This document shows positions 47,301 to 53,411 of a stretch of 64,000 nt of DNA, one piece after another (positions within the stretch are counted from its first letter, which is position 1; every line of letters starts with the position of its first letter). The stretch comes from Yponomeuta sedellus (Eukaryota; Arthropoda; Insecta; Lepidoptera; Yponomeutidae). Under the pieces are notes generated by a model. That model was given only the letters and a program-made list of their open reading frames with translations, did not search any database and had not been told where the DNA came from. The translations under genes and the position numbers were made by a program. The DNA lies in assembly GCA_934045075.1 (NCBI GenBank), contig OW203734.1, forward strand, positions 15,250,016-15,314,015. The letters are read 5' to 3'.

Positions 47301-50300
47301 TATTTCGCCGCAGGCGCGTAGCGCACGATGGTTCGGTCGTCAGCAAGCTCGCCTCTCCAGCACGCGATACAAGTTCAAGTCTCGCGCGCAGCAAGCGCGC
47401 AATTTACTGTGTTTAATTTTTAATTGAACACAACTTCACTGCTATCTCACTCTAGGTCCACCCACTGGGAGGAGTTACTCCATAAGAACACCACAAGAGT
47501 AAACGAGATTTGGAAATTTCACCAAACGACCAATCACCAATTTAGTTTCCAAATATTTAAGTTAACTTCTAATTTAACCGAACGCACGTTCACACTCAGT
47601 CGAGGCAACGCAATCACTATTTACTCTATATCTATTTACTTCGACTCGATATCTATTTACTCAATGTACAAATAACCATCAGGTGACCTTAAATCGGCAT
47701 GTGTAGAAGGTATATGCTCTATAGTTTATGCGGAAAAATATTAATAATGTAAACTAGAGCTTGCTACAGTTTTAGTTAAAAATAAAACCATGTCTTTTAG
47801 GGCAGACGAGGATTGGTCAAGCGCAAGTGAGAATGCGGGTGAGGGTGACAAAGAGGAAGCGGATGAGAATATAACAATGAGAAGAAGAGTGAACGTTAGA
47901 AGATGGCTCAGGGAGTAATTCTTGAGGACTGTAGATTGAAAGTCGCAGCACTGTATGAACCAGATAATTTGTTGTATTTCATAACGACCACAACCACGCC
48001 ATGGTAATTCGGTGACACAGAGAGAGAGGAAGTAGTTTAAACAACTTAACTAAAAACTAAAACAGGACATATGACAGTATTGGCATTGACTTGTGTTGCC
48101 TTAAGCAGTGAACGCGTGCGGCCGGTCGCGGCGTCGTTTGCTATTGTTTACATACGTTACATAGGCGCAGTGAGAATCCTAATAAAAATAAAATAAAAAC
48201 ACTTTATAGTAAAATAGGGTTACAAAGATGGTCACTGGCACCCAAACTAGGATTCCCTGTGCTATGGGTAGCGATAAGAAGTGAAAGCGGAAGAGATTTT
48301 TTAACTTTCCTTTAAAGAGAAGCTTGAGGAACTCCAAACAAATGCGGATAGGGCCTATTCATTTATTACGTGAGACGTTTTAGTTAAGACGTAGGACGAC
48401 AAGACTCCCTTGACAATTCTTACGTTTGGTCACATAAATGCGCAAAGTTAAAATTATACTTTGAAAAATCGTAAGCCACGATTTTGTATGAAATTAAAAT
48501 GTCGTAGGATGTCCGGAAGAAATAGTTTTTATCAATAACACGTTATTTTTTTTCCTTACATCCTTAAGTAATAAACAATAGATTTCTGACTGTCGGGACT
48601 GAAGAGGTTAAACAGGGAAAGTCCAACTCAATTTTTTTTCTAATACTAACAGGCAGGGCGTCAAAAACTAGCAAAAATAGTCGTTTATAAATTAATGGCG
48701 CCATAGATATAACAAAACTTACTCGACAATATCGCCAAAGGATTCAGCGTCGATCTTTTTTGCGGGACACAGAGTAATAGCTGGATAGGACACGTTCCAG
48801 TTAAAGTAATCCTTCTCGACACTCATTACGGTGGCCGACAGCTGGAAACGCAAATGCGACGAACAGAAAAGTTGGACTTGAACTGACAACTTTCAGTGTT
48901 AGCTCTGTCAACCGAGCTTCCTATTTAGTCGGATCTACTGATCATCAAAGTTTTTTGTTCAGGAGATTCAATGAGATGAGAAATAGAATAAGAACATTTT
49001 TAAAAACCTATTTAGAGGCTAAAAATTCCACCCATGCCAGGATTCGAACCCCCGACCAACTCATCAACTTCCAACTGAACTAATGGGCGACTCACCGGCA
49101 TCAGTGAAATTTCGAACCTCTTTACAATATTCTCTGTATTACGTATAGACAGCGACGTCTGGCTGAAGTAATTTGCATCACTTGCAGCCCCGAGTACCTA
49201 CTTTGCAGTTAGGTTTTACATCGGAATGATATCGCTGTACCCACATGATTATATTATTTTAATGCACTAACCCGTGCTAAGGACAATTTTAAAAACCTAT
49301 TTAGAGGCTAAAAATTCCACCCATGCCGGGATTCGAACCCGCGACCTCTGGCTATCCGTGCCAGCGCTCTTTCCAACTGAGCTAATGGGCGACTCATCGG
49401 CATTTTACTAGCATTATATTACGTTGCCTGTACGTAATACAGAGAATATTGTAGAGGTTCGAAATTTCACTGATGCCGGTGAGTCGCCCATTAGTTCAGT
49501 TGGAAAGAGCGCTGGCACGGATAGCCAGAGGTCGCGGGTTCGAATCCCGGCATGGGTGGAATTTTTAACTTCTAAATAGGTTTTTCAAATGGTCCTTAGC
49601 ACAGGTTAGTACATTAAAAATAATACAAGAATAAGAACATTCTTATTTAACTTCTCATCTTTTCAGTTCTTGTCTCTTTCTTTTAAAACTTAACATGTTA
49701 TAAAAACAAACTAAAACTTTTGGCAAAATGTTCACAAGACTTGGTTTCACAAACACCGTATCATAACTTGAATGTAATGCTAAGTCCCATGCTGTTTTGT
49801 ACATCTTTTTGACAATAACTCACTCTACATTTAGCAGTACAATATAAACTTATCGGTACAAACAATATAAATGGAAGTATATTTATAATGTGTTTGCTAT
49901 CAAACTCCTTCGAAACAGCTTCACCGATTTTTATAAAATTTATTTGTCTTGAAGGTCTGAAAATAGATCGTGGTATATTTTATATGGTAAAAATGTTTGC
50001 CGGATCAGCTTGTAAAAACCTTTTTAGAGGCAAAAAATTCCACACATGCCGGGATTCAAACCCGCGACCTCTGGCTATCCGTGCCAGCCACTAAATAGGT
50101 TTTTAAAAATTGTCCTTAGCACGGGTTAGTGCATTAAAAAGAATAGGATCAGCTTGTAATTTATAAAAATCTCGTGACACAGTGTTTTTTATTTAACTTC
50201 TCTGAAATTGGAGGCATTTCAGATTGCATTTCTTATTCTTACGAACTTTTTTGTGTATTTGGTAATTAGTTAATTAATATGGCAAAACAACATTTGCCGG

Positions 50301-52488
50301 GTCATCGAATGAAATTATAATATCAATCTGATTGACTAACTTGGCTTATACTTGTAAGCAAGGAACGATGCTACTACGGGGATGCGCTACGGATTTGCGC
50401 TACGAGTGCTACGAGAAATTGCTACGCGCTTTGATCATTCTGCTACTAGAAACACGAGTATATCTTTATTACGTTATTTTCCTCTAATTGAACCGTTGAT
50501 TTATAGTCTGTTAGCTTTTAGAATATACCTTGGCTACTATCGGACAGAATCGGATATATTCGTGCAGTAGAAATTTCGGAACTAATATGACACTAACTTT
50601 ACGTAACTTTTCAAAATAGCGAAGAAAATATTTACACAGAGTAGGAAGTAGTATTACACTCGTGTGGTTTCGGCGAAAACCAAAGCCTTCTATAGAGCCC
50701 GAAGTATATTCTAAAAGCAAACAGACTGTAGGTAAATTATCACTTGACTTTTGTCGTAAATTTTATTGAAGAACTTTGATATTGATAAGAAACAAAAATG
50801 TGACATTTAATTGGTTTACAACATGAGTCGCATGTTGGGATTGATACACAAACTTCAAAAGGAAAGAAAGCTTCAGGCCGAAGCGAGATCTGAACTTATG
50901 CCTTTAGATCATTGTGCCAGCGCTTCAACCATAGTCAGTGATTGCCATGATCACCACAGTTCGTAATTAAAAAAAACTTTTGCAGCACACTACTGTAGTG
51001 GAAACTGGAATAAACATTACCGTTTTTTTGTTATGTGTGACATGTACGTGAATTCACGCCTGTACGCTGACAGTGACTTAGTTCTGCCATTTTCCACGAT
51101 CCGATACAGTCGGTTGGCATGATATTCACTACAAAACCAGGGCTGCCGTTTGAACTAAATTTAAATAAATTTTCCTATAATGCGTGTGTTCGTTTATGGC
51201 TTCAAATTTAGAACAAACGGCAGCCCTGGTTGCGGATAGCTTAACCGGAACTTTATTTGCAGATTGTGAAACAGACCCTTAGTCTAATATAAAATTTATT
51301 TTTGCGTAATGTAGGTTATTATTAAGAACTTTTATAGTTTATTGTGCAGACGTGTATAGACCAACTTACGCTAGATCGGATAAGATATGTTCATGTTATT
51401 TCTTATGTAAGTTCTGTGCACTATTAATTGTACAGTAAAGTAATACTTACGATTAATCTAGCATAAAGCGGAGACAATAATACAAATACCAGAATGTAAG
51501 CAACTGCAAAGCTTGCCAGCCAGAATACCCTGAAAGAATATGTAGCAATTGAATTAATTGTCGCTGAGACACCACTAATAATTATTAAAAACTTTTTAAT
51601 TATCGATACATATTTAACGGAAGTAATATGTAAAATATAATAATAGGGTATTTAGAATGACACTCTACAAACAGTGCCGTAGGTGGGCTATATATCTGAC
51701 GACCTCTGTGGCGCAGCGGTAGTGCATCTGCCTACCATGCGAGAGGTCCCGGGTTCGATCCCCGGCTGGGTACAAAAAAAAATCCCAAGTCTTGGATATT
51801 TACATGTTTGTGATGTCGTTGTTTCTGGTTCCCACGACACAGGGTATCCTAGTGTGGGGCCAGAAGCAATGTATGTGCCTGTATGTAAATGTTATGTTAT
51901 GTTTCCCACGAATAAGTATCCTTGTATGTTGTGGTGTGTCTGCAAAATCACTGTTAGCACTCTTACTATTGAGAGATGTAAATGGCACGTTTTGTAAAAA
52001 CGATCATTAAACAAAGATTATTAAATTGATGATTAGTTTTTTCCCTTGGTTTCTATGAAGGGGCTCCTCTACAAAATGGGATATGTTTTTTATTCATTGG
52101 TTTCCATGTCTAATATTTTTTAAAAGAAAAAAATGTGTAAAAATTCTCCTCCATTTCAATTTTCATTTAAATAAAGCGCTGCTTTTTAAATAAAGCGCAT
52201 AGCACGCAACAATACAAGTCTAAACAAAGATGCCCAACAAAAATCACAACATTTGAAATCAACAAATGGAATTAAAGTTCTGTGCACAGTTACAAAGTTC
52301 CTTAATTACCTTTCGAGCCAGTGTATGTCGCTTCGAACAATGTAAGGTAGGCCGTGGGTGGAACAACTTCCTAATTCAGTGCGCAAATACTTGACAACCT
52401 CATTTCGTCTAATCTTCCTCATGCGGTTATCTTTTACAGTACTCCTTATAAGCCCAGTTTCGACTTCACTAATTCTACGCTTTGTCAT
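20265..52488 (-). CDS. DEG/ENaC (pickpocket-family) sodium channel subunit
   Basis: Ten exons on the minus strand join in frame: 52488-52310, 51529-51451, 48841-48723, 41501-41390, 40430-40261, 29251-29143, 27443-27283, 25353-25229, 24737-24453, 20389-20265. The total is 1464 nt, about 487 residues plus TAA, usual for insect ppk proteins. Features: cytoplasmic CSTHGLPYI block, TM1 at about 60-86, ectodomain with YPAITLC, MTEMGMCHVINS, VYVHSPDE, STRKC, HCMLEC and CGC, CGCLSSC, then TM2 at about 450-475 with the G-S-S selectivity-filter triplet (458-460) and a short basic tail. These membrane channels carry Na+ in sensory neurons, trachea and other cells; the subtype is not assignable by eye. 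Introns 2, 3, 5 and 9 are filled with mobile DNA. Confidence 0.92.
20566..20910. repeat. Head-to-head palindromic tRNA-headed SINE pair
   Basis: A minus copy (20571-20708) and a plus copy (20730-20866) form arms of about 140 bp with very few mismatches around a ~21-nt spacer (ACAATATTCTCTGTATTACG). The plus copy continues with the common tail (TTAGCACGGGTTAGTGCATT). Box A (TGGCTCAATTGG) and box B (GGTTCGAATCC) are present in both arms. Confidence 0.9.
21508..22080 (+). pseudogene. YqaJ-like nuclease domain remnant in transposon
   Basis: An 84-codon frame (21508-21762) is followed by other frames reading GASPDGLTDDSVIEVKGP and YAQIQTQIEITGRKKALFC. The SPDG...EVK...Q pattern matches the catalytic D/ExK core of YqaJ-type (lambda-exonuclease-like) domains found in uncharacterised insect repeat proteins. 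At least one frameshift and one stop break it. Assigned from motif only. Confidence 0.6.
22715..23309 (-). pseudogene. AT-hook protein frame in transposon
   Basis: From the ATG at 23309 (minus) a short frame reads PYKKRGRPAGFKNKKKK, an AT-hook with a Lys run, and stops after about 42 codons. An overlapping frame (23233-22715, 172 codons, Glu-rich, CIFKDEGSLFRGC and HCLQNQS near its end) probably continues it after a shift. A DNA-binding role is suggested by the AT-hook only. Confidence 0.4.
23747..24452 (-). other. Channel intron 9, remaining part
   Basis: AT-rich, no repeat family or coding signal recognised. Confidence 0.4.
24453..24737 (-). CDS. ppk-family exon 9, ectodomain end
   Basis: Acceptor TTTCCAG. 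Encodes TCDLSELKCLHHYK, the conserved CGCLSSC, and the pre-TM2 strand (KVRIVRDVIFSLNDIL). Donor CTGT|GTAAGT, phase 1. Confidence 0.92.
25229..25353 (-). CDS. ppk-family exon 8, cysteine-rich block
   Basis: Acceptor CTTTTAG. Encodes YTFNHCMLECRIKA and LCGCVPHFY, the conserved paired cysteines of the family. Donor CTTA|GTAAGT, phase 1. Confidence 0.92.
25645..25990 (-). repeat. 5S rRNA-headed SINE, near full length
   Basis: On the minus strand the head carries AAGTTAAGCAACAGG and GGATGGGTGACCG, as in the 5S rRNA internal promoter. A ~250-bp unrelated body follows, ending GGGGACATACAGGGTT. A ~45-bp gap relative to the 38023 copy occurs mid-body. Confidence 0.85.
26659..26765 (+). repeat. SINE tail fragment (shared-tail family)
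   Basis: Contains GTGTATTTCAATGTTTGTGA, CACAGGGTATCCTAG and GGGACCAGT, matching 27580-27690 and 31260-31335. The tRNA-like head is missing. Confidence 0.65.
26940..27128. mobile_element. MITE with 22-bp TIRs, TA target
   Basis: Left GTCTGTTGGCTTTTAGAATA; right end is the complement of GTATGTTAGCTTTTAGAATA. TA is present on both sides. A second copy is at 50506. Size and TA target suit a Tc1/mariner-type MITE. Confidence 0.8.
27283..27443 (-). CDS. ppk-family exon 7 with alternative acceptor
   Basis: Encodes VYVHSPDEILH and IAGQLREMSLSTRKC, conserved ectodomain motifs. Two acceptors 9 bp apart (exon start 27443 or 27434) both keep frame and would differ by Asn-Ser-Gln. Donor GCAG|GTTACG, phase 2. 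Confidence 0.9.
27479..27690 (+). repeat. tRNA-headed SINE, shared-tail family (head type 1)
   Basis: tRNA-like head GACTGCTTCGTTGG ... GTGGGTTCAATTCCCACTG, then the tail CAGTCTGGGG ... GTGACGTCCTTGCCTGG ... GGGACCAGG, ending in ATT repeats. Confidence 0.8.
27700..29142 (-). other. Channel intron 6, unassigned
   Basis: A GC-rich block (28270-28400) inside AT-rich DNA could be the remains of an LTR or other repeat, but no direct repeat or target duplication was found. Nothing else recognised. Confidence 0.35.
29143..29251 (-). CDS. ppk-family exon 6
   Basis: Acceptor TTTTCGCAG. Encodes KWREDVAIVYDKNNIELSVY and ends ENPYT. Donor ACG|GTAAGT, phase 0. Confidence 0.88.
29470..29700 (+). repeat. 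Lepidopteran-type LINE/SINE 3'-end fragment
   Basis: GTCCACTGCTGGGAATAGGC and CTCCCCCAAGGCG are hallmarks of a very common dispersed repeat end in moth and butterfly genomes. Boundaries approximate. Confidence 0.55.
29701..31148 (-). other. Channel intron 5, unassigned stretch
   Basis: AT-rich with short spurious openings. GCAGCGCCATCTGCCGG near 30153 is a dispersed-repeat motif. No gene seen. Confidence 0.4.
31149..31525 (+). repeat. tRNA-headed SINE, shared-tail family, split by a MITE
   Basis: Head GACTGCCTCGTTGATCTAGC ... GGGTTCGAATCCCACTG; tail to GGGACCAGG. It resumes after 31480 with GGTCAAGTGATTGTG and ATT repeats. Confidence 0.85.
31333..31479 (+). mobile_element. MITE nested in SINE
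   Basis: About 147 bp; ends TATTACGTAAGTATCCACT and the complement of TATTACGTAGCATTCCACT. A reversed copy is at 35410-35558. It interrupts the SINE tail. Target duplication not clear. Confidence 0.75.
31748..32200. repeat. Long near-perfect inverted repeat, 217-bp arms
   Basis: Arms 31748-31964 and 31984-32200 are reverse complements with only a few mismatches, around a 19-nt loop. The innermost pair is GGGACCCATTA/TAATGGGTCCC; outer ends are A-rich/T-rich. No SINE or TIR transposon family recognised. It lies in intron 5 of the channel gene, so its transcript would fold into a long hairpin. Confidence 0.93.
32745..33450. repeat. Irregular GC-rich minisatellite (GGCCTTCGGCCTCG motif)
   Basis: More than ten variants of CGGCCTT(C/T)(G/A)GCCTCG occur at 40-110 bp spacing. 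They alternate with longer shared pieces such as CTAGTTACTTAAAGTTGG and GAATAGTCTC. Several motif copies are self-complementary (GGCCTTCGGCC, GGCCGAAGGCC class). Confidence 0.75.
33745..34375 (+). repeat. Two ~315-bp tandem copies
   Basis: Units near 33745-34055 and 34065-34375 share TATAAACGGTTTGTTTACAT, AGCGCCAT(C/G)TAGTGGC, CCGCAAAATTCTGTTTTAAA and TTAGGCGTAGTTCAAC. Confidence 0.8.
34376..34660 (+). repeat. Partial third unit and LINE-like 3' end
   Basis: AGCGCCATCTAGTGGCTCC, then TATATAGCCTATGACACCTG, (CATA)n at about 34586-34607 and GGGCTTCGCCGCAGTCG. This series is common at lepidopteran non-LTR 3' ends. Confidence 0.6.
34689..34916 (+). repeat. tRNA-headed SINE, full length
   Basis: The 5' domain (CAGCCAGATGTTGCTGCCTG, AGAGAATATTGTAAAGAGG) is followed by box A, box B (GGTTCGAATCC) and the tail TAGCCTCTAAATAGG ... 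CCTTAGCACTGG. Confidence 0.85.
34917..35409 (-). other. Channel intron 5, unassigned stretch
   Basis: No recognisable gene or repeat family; an 82-codon plus-strand opening at 34937 is probably chance. Confidence 0.35.
35410..35558 (-). mobile_element. MITE copy, reverse of 31333-31479
   Basis: Shares the TATTACGTA ends, CACTCTATCGAGTGAAGCA and AAAAAATTTATGCATAA with the first copy over its full length. Confidence 0.8.
36066..36093 (+). repeat. Microsatellite (CTAT)n/(CTGT)n
   Basis: CTATCTATCTGTCTGTCTGT, preceded by TGTACAATAAAGTG, the dispersed-repeat end also seen at 63827-63860. Confidence 0.7.
37250..37525 (+). pseudogene. Transposase-like gene remnant
   Basis: 91 codons with FHLPKKDKCGFCEKYTNFP and a Lys-rich end. 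Just downstream, in shifted frames, VLNTPHGKSINLYYSRKYAY appears. These two motifs recur together in uncharacterised DDE-type transposase-like proteins of insects. Several stops and shifts surround it; an upstream piece may lie at 36586-36816. Confidence 0.6.
38023..38394 (-). repeat. 5S rRNA-headed SINE with 13-bp TSD
   Basis: The duplicate AAGAATAATTATC flanks it exactly (38010-38022, 38395-38407). The minus strand starts with the 5S-like head and ends GGGGACATATAAGGGTTGAT. It is inserted in the DNA transposon at 36186. Confidence 0.93.
38775..40260 (-). other. Channel intron 5, unassigned stretch
   Basis: No gene. A short piece near 39421-39470 (TAGTTATTTTACGGGTCTAATCGCG) recurs at 41660-41700. 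Confidence 0.4.
40261..40430 (-). CDS. ppk-family exon 5
   Basis: Acceptor TTTCCCGCAG. Encodes LPEDYASIAAIAF and the family motif MTEMGMCHVINSNVAAF. Markedly GC-richer than its surroundings. Donor CCGCT|GTAAAG, phase 2. Confidence 0.92.
40998..41355 (+). repeat. 5S rRNA-headed SINE, 358 bp, with 13-bp TSD
   Basis: The exact duplicate CGTAGCGGTAATT lies at 40985-40997 and 41356-41368. Reads from the 5S-like head (GAGTTAAGCAACAAC, GGATGGGTAACCG) to GGGGACATACAAGGGTTGAT. The right duplicate ends about 20 bp from the donor of channel exon 4. Confidence 0.95.
41390..41501 (-). CDS. ppk-family exon 4
   Basis: Acceptor TATTTTCAG. Encodes LTSYIRHICNVAINNLDVL. Donor GAAG|GTAAGA, phase 0. Confidence 0.9.
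41640..41815 (+). repeat. Dispersed repeat fragment
   Basis: TTTCCCGACGTTTCGGCAGC and GCCGTGGTCTCAGG are typical of a common lepidopteran repeat; the flanking TATATAACTA units are duplicated. Confidence 0.5.
41905..42530. mobile_element. Outer MITE with TIR TCCTTTGTTCCCA
   Basis: The left end TCCTTTGTTCCCAGTTT is inverted at the right (AAATTGGGAACAAAGGA). Contains the hairpin TTCATGTCAC...GTGACATGAA near 41946-41972 and a second MITE. Confidence 0.7.
42077..42499. mobile_element. Inner MITE with TIR AAGGCCTGCGCA
   Basis: AAGGCCTGCGCACGAGGGAC at the left and CCCTCGCCTGCGCAGGCCTT at the right. Its centre has a perfect stem CTTCATGTAAATTACAAC/GTTGTAATTTACATGAAG (about 42275-42330). Confidence 0.7.
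42531..43119 (-). other. Channel intron 3, unassigned
   Basis: AT-rich; nothing recognised. Confidence 0.4.
43120..43330 (+). repeat. Lepidopteran-type dispersed repeat
   Basis: CGCCTGTATCCCAGAGGGGT, AGGCAGAGACCAGGA and GGGACGTCCCTTACG are familiar pieces of a repeat very common in moth genomes. Boundaries approximate. Confidence 0.55.
43690..43885 (+). repeat. Non-LTR 3'-end fragment
   Basis: TAGCTGACCCAGCGTAGG ... GAAATCGGTTCAGCTGCTCT ... TTGCGCTTACCGACACATTC is a standard lepidopteran LINE 3' end. Confidence 0.55.
44126..46879 (-). CDS. Non-LTR ORF2: endonuclease part and RT
   Basis: 917 codons, open. Endonuclease motifs begin late (GGVLIAASP, VIIGDFNLFSS) and the first catalytic block is lost. 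RT has YRPVAVLCTPAKIFE, YLDFKKAFDTVD, GVSQGSNLGPLQF and FADD. The C-terminus is typical of CR1/Jockey-group proteins. Codons are strongly GC-rich in places (for example 44220-44380 and 46300-46440), unlike the AT-rich surroundings. The ATG at 46879 is internal, not the native start. The RT core looks intact, but target cleavage is probably lost. Confidence 0.88.
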   Translation of the reverse strand: MNLITLPLGKKHHVLRCDRADGRKQGGVLIAASPRFELRMIQMTDITFNIDNHNFELIGCSVYTKNRFLFVLCTVYIAPQTDESEYMILFEILEKMCVRYKNNIVIIGDFNLFSSNNIVCSYYEYFVAFCELVQCNEIPNCNDRQLDLVLSGRSGVTVRAADEALLPVDPYHPPLAVAVAAAAKPCAALAPVTRLPAATTLKQWNFNKANFPLLYSSLSNIDWSETYSLCDPDLVLDSFYSKINSILDVCVPLKKQLPQNHRNVYPVWYTGDIIRNIKEKYALHKLYKTSKSRSDYVAFARSRAKVKMETALAHDRYRERVQNHLASDPKAFWSYVRAKRGNLNQHRLIKNGRALSAQECADEFAQYFYSVYNSESPELNARMASAASVASSARAHIAALEPQDVQRALARLPAKRSVGPDGIPPFLFKDCRRVLEEPLLHIFNVCLAAAKFPKIWKLTRVVPVPKGRGGPEPSHYRPVAVLCTPAKIFESAVHQCLYTQVDAQLTDAQYGFRPARGTAGNLLNLMTCLLPAVDAGVQVDVAYLDFKKAFDTVDNDVLLMKLANAGCSSHTLAFFASYLKDRCQFVDCGGCHSKPYYTRSGVSQGSNLGPLQFVLMINDLPNVVLNSTCLLFADDVKLIFVIKDIADHHKMQQDIDRVVNWSQENKLYFNLAKCSIMSFSRARAPHHYSYQIDGVPLKRVAEVRDLGVCFAPDLNFKQHVTDVCKKAYRNLGFLLRQANAFTNIAALRVLFEALVRSHFEGNAAIWSPKQAKYKAMMEKIQNKFVRFLYLKMYGVYPGYPLLYPTLFVLGMVGYYQLEVRRELSLATYLLRVLRGELHNPSVLECIQLCVPDEYCTRRRRPRLLAVPRARTNLLRDAPLTRALRTLNTVADHTDLFVCTFDEFTKACLCILSTILGK
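46818..47210 (-). pseudogene. Non-LTR ORF1 remnant with PHD-like finger
   Basis: CHSCVKAIRWGE then CCNTCKAPYHYACANI and WKCQPCAA make a PHD-type C4HC3 pattern, as in ORF1 of several CR1/Jockey-group LINEs. The visible frame (ATG 47156, 112 codons) runs into ORF2 in another frame. The cysteines begin upstream of that ATG, near 47195, so the true start is lost or further 5'. Confidence 0.7.
47671..48722 (-). other. Channel intron 3, unassigned
   Basis: No gene or known repeat recognised. Confidence 0.4.
48723..48841 (-). CDS. ppk-family exon 3
   Basis: Acceptor TTTCCAG. Encodes the post-TM1 strand and the family motif NWNVSYPAITLCPAKK. Donor GTCGA|GTAAGT, phase 2. Confidence 0.92.
48995..49215 (-). 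repeat. tRNA-headed SINE
   Basis: Reverse tail AAAAACCTATTTAGAGGC, box B and a damaged anticodon region, then the full 5' domain ending at GCAGCCCCGAGTACC-like sequence. Confidence 0.8.
49251..49622. repeat. Head-to-head tRNA-SINE pair
   Basis: Minus copy 49258-49408 and plus copy about 49478-49622 form ~145-bp arms with scattered mismatches and a ~70-bp spacer containing the 5' domain of the plus copy (CTGTACGTAATACAGAG). Confidence 0.85.
50003..50142. repeat. Chimeric foldback tRNA-SINE
   Basis: A reverse copy of tail plus head (to TATCCGTGCCAGC) joins directly to a forward tail (CACTAAATAGGTTTTTAAA ... GGGTTAGTGCATT). Confidence 0.75.
50506..50728. mobile_element. MITE, second copy of the 26940 family
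   Basis: Left GTCTGTTAGCTTTTAGAATA; right is the complement of GTCTGTTTGCTTTTAGAATA. Internal matches include AACTTTTCAAAATAG and AGAGCCCGAAGTATATTC. About 35 bp longer than the first copy (insert near 50652-50690). Confidence 0.8.
51451..51529 (-). CDS. ppk-family exon 2, TM1
   Basis: Acceptor CTTTCAG. Encodes the hydrophobic TM1 (VFWLASFAVAYILVFVLLS). Donor AATC|GTAAGT, phase 0. Confidence 0.92.
51698..51945 (+). repeat. tRNA-headed SINE, shared-tail family (head type 2)
   Basis: Head GACCTCTGTGGCGCAGCGGT ... CCGGGTTCGATCCCCGG is distinct from the 27479 head. After A-rich spacing the tail has ATGTTTGTGATGTCGTTG, CACAGGGTATCCTAG and GGGGCCAG, like the 27479/31149 copies. Confidence 0.85.
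52310..52488 (-). CDS. ppk-family exon 1 with start codon
   Basis: The ATG at 52488-52486 begins a basic cytoplasmic N-terminus, followed by the conserved pre-TM1 block CSTHGLPYIVRSDIHW. Donor GAAAG|GTAATT, phase 2. No other in-frame upstream extension is supported. Confidence 0.9.
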
Positions 52489-53411
52489 AACTCCTTGTTT
52501 TCGTGATCACAGCTTTAAAAATAGTCTAGCTTCTTAGACTGTTCTGGAGTGGATGGGCTTACAATCAACAAGCGAACGAGCTTTTAAATCGTTCAAGAGA
52601 GAGAAGTGGCTGCCTGCTGCGTAATGCTCCATGGATTTTAGTTAATATTCTCAACAGGTCTTCATAAATTATTTATTTGGCATAGGAAAAGATGTGGAGA
52701 CGTATTTGAATGCTTTATAAAGTATTATCTTAATAATGTCTTTCACTTTTCTCTTTGGGAGAGGCTCATGCCCAGCATAGGACTGAGCCCAGCTGATGAT
52801 GTGGATGAATGTCTTTCAGTTTCCACTCCACCCTGATCATGGCCACCTTTTGGCTTTCAGCACCTGTCTCTGCAACTATATGCCACAACAGCAAGCCTAA
52901 GTGGTATAGAGTTGGCGGGCTCTGCTTAACAAATAAATTTATAACCGACGTAAGAAAAAGAAACACGTTTATTACACGCACAAATATTAAGTCTTCTTGT
53001 ACATCTAGCATCTTTCCCGATTGCACTTTCTAAACCTAAAAAAAATGTATACTTAGGCGCAAGCCACGTATGAGTCGTGTGCGCGGATATAGCACGGGCG
53101 CGGGCGTTTTCCGTTACGTTCTGAATATATATAAAGTTGAATAAATACTTTGGACTGGACTGCGTCATGGCACATGATATGGTCGTCCGCACCATACTGT
53201 TGACTACTTAAATTTCGACTTTATTTGTATCTATGCTAAATACGAAATTTGAATGGAAGGGTAGATGCCCATGCCATGTGTTCGACCACACAAGATTCTA
53301 TGTGGCTTGCGCCTTATAGTTCATCTACAATCGGTTGAAGTACATGTTTGTTTCTGCGGTCACGTGTTTCATTATGTCACCGTCTGACAACTGATCGTAA
53401 ATGACTTATAC
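52489..53411. other. Upstream of channel gene
   Basis: Probable promoter side of the minus-strand gene. Contains a repeat end near 52741-52812 (GAGGCTCATGCCCAGCATAG, then TGATGATG-like). No gene seen. Confidence 0.4.

Larger units (their letters stand above)
43988..47670 (-). mobile_element. Non-LTR retrotransposon with PHD-type ORF1, internally deleted
   Basis: Its 3' end is the (AAAT)n tail seen as (ATTT)n at 43988-44022. ORF2 (44126-46879) is open from mid-endonuclease to the stop, and an ORF1 remnant overlaps it at 46818-47156. The 5' UTR-like region extends to about 47670 (limit uncertain). The join of ORF1 and ORF2 implies loss of the ORF1 C-terminus and endonuclease start. The microsatellite tail and RT motifs suggest a CR1/Daphne-like member of the Jockey superfamily. 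Confidence 0.8.

Noticed and set aside
51705..51775. Functional tRNA gene (Gly-like)
   Set aside because: Followed by an A-rich run and the SINE tail shared with other copies; a SINE head, not a gene.
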